A stretch of DNA of 8,035 bases from Deltaproteobacteria bacterium. GTDB lineage: Bacteria > Desulfobacterota > Dissulfuribacteria > Dissulfuribacterales > UBA3076. The position numbers and the translations under genes were made by a program. The stretch spans positions 1 to 8,035 of the forward strand of contig JALTHV010000242.1 of assembly GCA_027004315.1 (NCBI GenBank), written 5' to 3'. The notes beneath the pieces were generated by a model. It was not told the DNA's origin. It was given only the letters and a program-made list of their open reading frames with translations, and searched no databases. Below are positions 5,935 through 8,035 of the stretch, in pieces. Within the stretch, counting starts at the first letter, position 1. Each line of letters starts with the position of its first letter.

Positions 5935-6221
5935 TATACACCTTCAAAAAATTCTATATTTTGCCCGGGATATATCCGTACTATGGCCTTTTTACTATCA
6001 GGACGTCTTCCTAAAAACCGGCCGACCCTCTTGGGTTTTCCCTTTACCCTAATAGTCTGAACCGACTGCACCTTCACCTTAAAGATCTTCTCCGCCGCAT
6101 TCTTTATCTCGATCTTATTGGCCTTAGGATCCACCTCAAAGACCAACTGATCTGCCTTTTTCTGCAAAGTAGCCTTCTCAGTAATCAAGGGTATCTTTAT
6201 CACTGAATACATGTCCTTCAT
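5934..6221 (-). CDS. rplW: 50S ribosomal protein L23
   Basis: L23 sits at the peptide exit and is the main ribosomal contact for trigger factor and SRP. The 95-residue product has the N-terminal [14 protein letters not shown], the [17 protein letters not shown] segment (35-51) with [14 protein letters not shown] after it, and the [16 protein letters not shown] ending. These are standard for bacterial L23. Both ends overlap neighbours: ATGA with rplD at the start and TAATG with rplB at the stop. Translation of rplD, rplW and rplB is therefore probably coupled. Confidence 0.98.
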   Translation of the reverse strand: MKDMYSVIKIPLITEKATLQKKADQLVFEVDPKANKIEIKNAAEKIFKVKVQSVQTIRVKGKPKRVGRFLGRRPDSKKAIVRIYPGQNIEFFEGV

Positions 6222-6841
6222 GGCTGCAGCCTCTCCTCGATCAACCCAACAGCAGCCTCATGGACTATTACATACTCATACTTCAGCAGATCATATACAT
6301 TAAGACCCCTTTGAGACAAGATCTTGACATGAGGAATATTGCGGGCAGACAGCTCCAAGAGCTGATCCGGTGTATCTATCACTATTAAGGCCTTCTTTAT
6401 ATCAAAACGGTCAAGCAGGGCCTTCATATCCTTGGTCTTGATTCGATCCAGACCAAAATCCCTGAGGACCAAGAGGCGATCTCCCTCTCTTTTTGTACTA
6501 AGTGCCATCCTCAACGCCAGACGGCGGACCTTTTTAGGCACACTATAGCTATAATCCCTTGGCTTTGGACCAAATGCCACACCACCCCGTCTCCCTACCG
6601 GCGATGTATTACTCCCTGCACGGGCACGGCCGGTTCCTTTCTGACGAAAGGGCTTGCTACCACCTCCGCTGACCTCAGCCCGCGTCTTAGTACAGGCATT
6701 ACCAGCACGTCTTTTGGCCATCTGCCACCTGACCACTTCATGAAGTATCCCTTCCTTGGGTGTTACAGAGAAGACGGCATCACTTACCAGAAGTTCACCG
6801 ACCTTCTCTTTCTGTGCACTATAAATTGCCAAGGTTGCCAT
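6218..6841 (-). CDS. rplD: 50S ribosomal protein L4
   Basis: L4 binds 23S rRNA domain I early in assembly, and its long internal loop lines the exit tunnel. The 207-residue length is typical. The loop (about residues 49-100) contains TKTRAEVSGGGSKPFRQKGTGRARAGS followed by SPVGRRGGVAFGPKPRDYSY, a near-consensus family match. The C-terminal half has VLRDFGLDRIKTKDM and a NVYDLLKYEYVIV stretch. In E. coli L4 also represses the S10 operon through a leader upstream of rpsJ. Only a 107-nt spacer exists upstream of rpsJ here, and I see no equivalent structure in it. It lies 17 nt after rplC and overlaps rplW by four bases. Confidence 0.98.
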   Translation of the reverse strand: MATLAIYSAQKEKVGELLVSDAVFSVTPKEGILHEVVRWQMAKRRAGNACTKTRAEVSGGGSKPFRQKGTGRARAGSNTSPVGRRGGVAFGPKPRDYSYSVPKKVRRLALRMALSTKREGDRLLVLRDFGLDRIKTKDMKALLDRFDIKKALIVIDTPDQLLELSARNIPHVKILSQRGLNVYDLLKYEYVIVHEAAVGLIEERLQP

Positions 6842-6858
6842 GAATTTCCCTATCTCCT

Positions 6859-7488
6859 CTATTTAAACCGCACAGACACTAATTGATTGACAGCACCAGG
6901 GATACCCCCCTTAACCAACAGCAGGTCCTCATCAGACCGCACATCTATAACCATGGAATTTTTTACCGTAACACGTCTCCCTCCCATACGGCCAGGCATC
7001 TTTTTGCCCTTAATAACCCTAGACGGAGTAGCACTCTGCCCTGATGAACCTACTGCTCTGTGGTGCTTGGACCCATGGCCCATAGGGCCTCTGGAAAATC
7101 CATGACGCTTTACTGTGCCAGAAAAACCACAACCCTTACTCATAGCTACTATATCTACCAGCTTATGGATCTCTACATCTTTTAATGCCAAGACCTGGCC
7201 AACCGTAAAGGCATCCGGATCATCCACCAAGACCTCACGGATGTAACGAAAGCCATGGTCCAGACCCGCTTTCTTCACGTGTCCCTGCTCTGGGAGTTTG
7301 AGCTTGTTAAAGGGTTTTACAGAGAAACCAAGCTGAAGCGCATTATATCCTTCCCTCTCCACCGTCTTCTTTTGGAGTATAGTGCAAGGACCAACCTCCA
7401 ATACTGTAACCGGAACGATATGTCCATCCTCCGAAAAGAACTGGGTCATCCCCACTTTCCGGCCCATCATACCTGTTAAATTCAACAT
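6859..7488 (-). CDS. rplC: 50S ribosomal protein L3
   Basis: L3 binds near the 3' end of 23S rRNA, and its extended loop reaches toward the peptidyl-transferase centre. The 209-residue product has GRKVGMTQFF (residues 9-18), the central GTVKRHGFSRGPMGHGSKHHR stretch (124-144), and GSSGQSATPSRVIKGKKMPGRMGG (147-170). Gln151 corresponds to the glutamine methylated by PrmB in E. coli. The first ATG (7488) gives the N-terminus MLNLTGMMGRK and aligns best with the usual MxxGLLGKK. The ATG at codon 7 (7470) would leave too short a lead-in, although neither has a strong ribosome-binding site. It lies 23 nt after rpsJ. Confidence 0.97.
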   Translation of the reverse strand: MLNLTGMMGRKVGMTQFFSEDGHIVPVTVLEVGPCTILQKKTVEREGYNALQLGFSVKPFNKLKLPEQGHVKKAGLDHGFRYIREVLVDDPDAFTVGQVLALKDVEIHKLVDIVAMSKGCGFSGTVKRHGFSRGPMGHGSKHHRAVGSSGQSATPSRVIKGKKMPGRMGGRRVTVKNSMVIDVRSDEDLLLVKGGIPGAVNQLVSVRFK

Positions 7489-7511
7489 TACTGCTATCTC
7501 TATTCTGCTGC

Positions 7512-7826
7512 CTATAGTTTAATTTCGACATCTACCCCGGCAGACAGTTCCAACTTCATCAAGGCATCTATTGTCTGCTGTGTGGGCTCTAAGATATCTA
7601 CCAGTCTTTTATGAGTACGAATCTCAAACTGTTCCCTCGACTTCTTATCTACATGGGGTGAACGCAATACAGTATAGCGGCTGATAGAAGTAGGCAACGG
7701 AATTGGCCCACCGAGACGGGCCCCTGTCCGTTTTACAGTATCAACGATCTCACCTACAGATTGATCAAGCTGTTTGTGATCGTACGCCTTGAGACGAATC
7801 CTTATTCTCTGTGTCGGGATCATCAT
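7512..7826 (-). CDS. rpsJ: 30S ribosomal protein S10
   Basis: S10 is a 30S head protein that also acts as NusE, pairing with NusB in antitermination. The 104-residue product carries [18 protein letters not shown] (residues 6-23), [29 protein letters not shown] (about 40-68) and [35 protein letters not shown], a full-length S10. Two adjacent ATG codons (7826 and 7823) are both possible starts. A GAGG with an 8-nt spacer favours the first. It is the first gene of the S10-type block, 107 nt after tuf, and a candidate extended -10 promoter lies just upstream. Confidence 0.98.
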   Translation of the reverse strand: MMIPTQRIRIRLKAYDHKQLDQSVGEIVDTVKRTGARLGGPIPLPTSISRYTVLRSPHVDKKSREQFEIRTHKRLVDILEPTQQTIDALMKLELSAGVDVEIKL

Positions 7827-7851
7827 CCCTCATTCCTCAACTCTATAAACA

Positions 7852-7860
7852 ATTATAACA
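7852..7860 (-). promoter_or_regulatory. Candidate extended -10 promoter element for rpsJ
   Basis: The minus strand reads TGTTATAAT, an exact TGn plus TATAAT extended -10. Initiation would fall near 7845, giving a leader of about 20 nt before the rpsJ ATG with the GAGG site inside it. No TTGACA-like -35 is present at the usual distance, which an extended -10 can tolerate. This would allow the S10 block to be transcribed independently of tuf. Confidence 0.45.
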
Positions 7861-7862
7861 TC

Positions 7863-7878
7863 AGCTATGAGCTATAGC
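7863..7878. repeat. Inverted repeat and heptamer pair upstream of the -10 element
   Basis: GCTAT (7864-7868) and ATAGC (7874-7878) form a 5-bp inverted repeat around a 5-nt centre. It extends by one wobble pair in the minus-sense RNA. On the plus strand the same bases read as two heptamers, AGCTATG and AGCTATA. The element covers the place where a -35 would lie, so an operator is possible but unproven. Confidence 0.45.
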
Positions 7879-7879
7879 C

Positions 7880-7922
7880 GCCCCCTATAATAATTACGAG
7901 TAAATCTATACTGCCCCTATAA
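7880..7922. repeat. Pair of GCCCC(C)TATAA direct repeats in the tuf-rpsJ spacer
   Basis: GCCCCCTATAA at 7880-7890 and GCCCCTATAA at 7913-7922 repeat about three helical turns apart. The function is unknown; they could be binding sites or chance. Confidence 0.4.
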
Positions 7923-7933
7923 CATGGAACTTT

Positions 7934-8035
7934 CTAGCTCAGGATCTGGCTTACCACTCCAGCTCCCACTGTCTTGCCACCCTCACGGATCGCAAACCGC
8001 ACCCCTTCTTCCATGGCTATAGGCTGAATCATCGA
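7934..8035 (-). CDS. tuf: Elongation factor Tu, C-terminal fragment cut by window edge
   Basis: EF-Tu is the GTPase that delivers aminoacyl-tRNA to the ribosomal A site. Only the last 33 codons and the TAG stop are in the window. The frame reads [32 protein letters not shown]. The segment [23 protein letters not shown] is the strongly conserved end of EF-Tu domain 3. The final SQILS varies from the common terminus ending in isoleucine-glutamate, which is normal variation. The position directly upstream of rpsJ fits the bacterial str-S10 arrangement. No clear intrinsic terminator follows the stop, so read-through into rpsJ is possible. Confidence 0.96.
   Translation of the reverse strand, partial: SMIQPIAMEEGVRFAIREGGKTVGAGVVSQILS

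Overview
This window is a stretch of the conserved bacterial str/S10/spc ribosomal-protein cluster. Every gene lies on the minus strand, so transcription runs from position 8035 toward position 1. In that order the genes are: the 3' end of tuf (EF-Tu), rpsJ (S10), rplC (L3), rplD (L4), rplW (L23), rplB (L2), rpsS (S19), rplV (L22), rpsC (S3), rplP (L16), rpmC (L29), rpsQ (S17), rplN (L14), rplX (L24), rplE (L5), rpsN (zinc-type S14), rpsH (S8) and nearly all of rplF (L6). The gene order and protein lengths are typical of bacteria.

The source is a bacterium of moderate GC content. S14 is the short form with two CxxC pairs, and L24 also carries two CxxC pairs. L2 carries the variant HPCSPWG near its C-terminus. 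Together these fit a Desulfobacterota-like or other non-enterobacterial lineage, but this is an impression and not a placement. Four genes use non-ATG starts: TTG for rpsN, rpsC and rpsS, and GTG for rpmC.

Most junctions are tight. They are 15-35 nt gaps or overlaps: GTGA at rplP/rpmC, ATGA at rplD/rplW, and TAATG at rplW/rplB and rpmC/rpsQ. Four gaps are longer: tuf-rpsJ (107 nt, with a candidate extended -10 promoter), rplB-rpsS (218 nt), rpsC-rplP (130 nt) and rpsH-rplF (66 nt). No gene-free stretch exceeds 300 nt.

The main unexplained signal is in the rplB-rpsS gap. In the mRNA sense it holds a long, interrupted inverted repeat of five paired blocks, about 36 base pairs in total, plus a small internal hairpin. 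An 11-nt segment just after rplB can pair with the apical loop and would compete with the long hairpin. A repeated AATGGTTAC motif, an extra Shine-Dalgarno sequence and a 16-codon mini-ORF overlapping the rpsS start follow. This looks like an internal cis-regulatory RNA or, less likely, an inserted palindromic element. The tuf-rpsJ and rpsC-rplP gaps share short arrays of an AGCT-led heptamer.

Functionally, the genes supply 30S head and 50S core proteins in one or more co-transcribed units, with EF-Tu upstream. The long gaps are the likely places where expression is adjusted inside the cluster.
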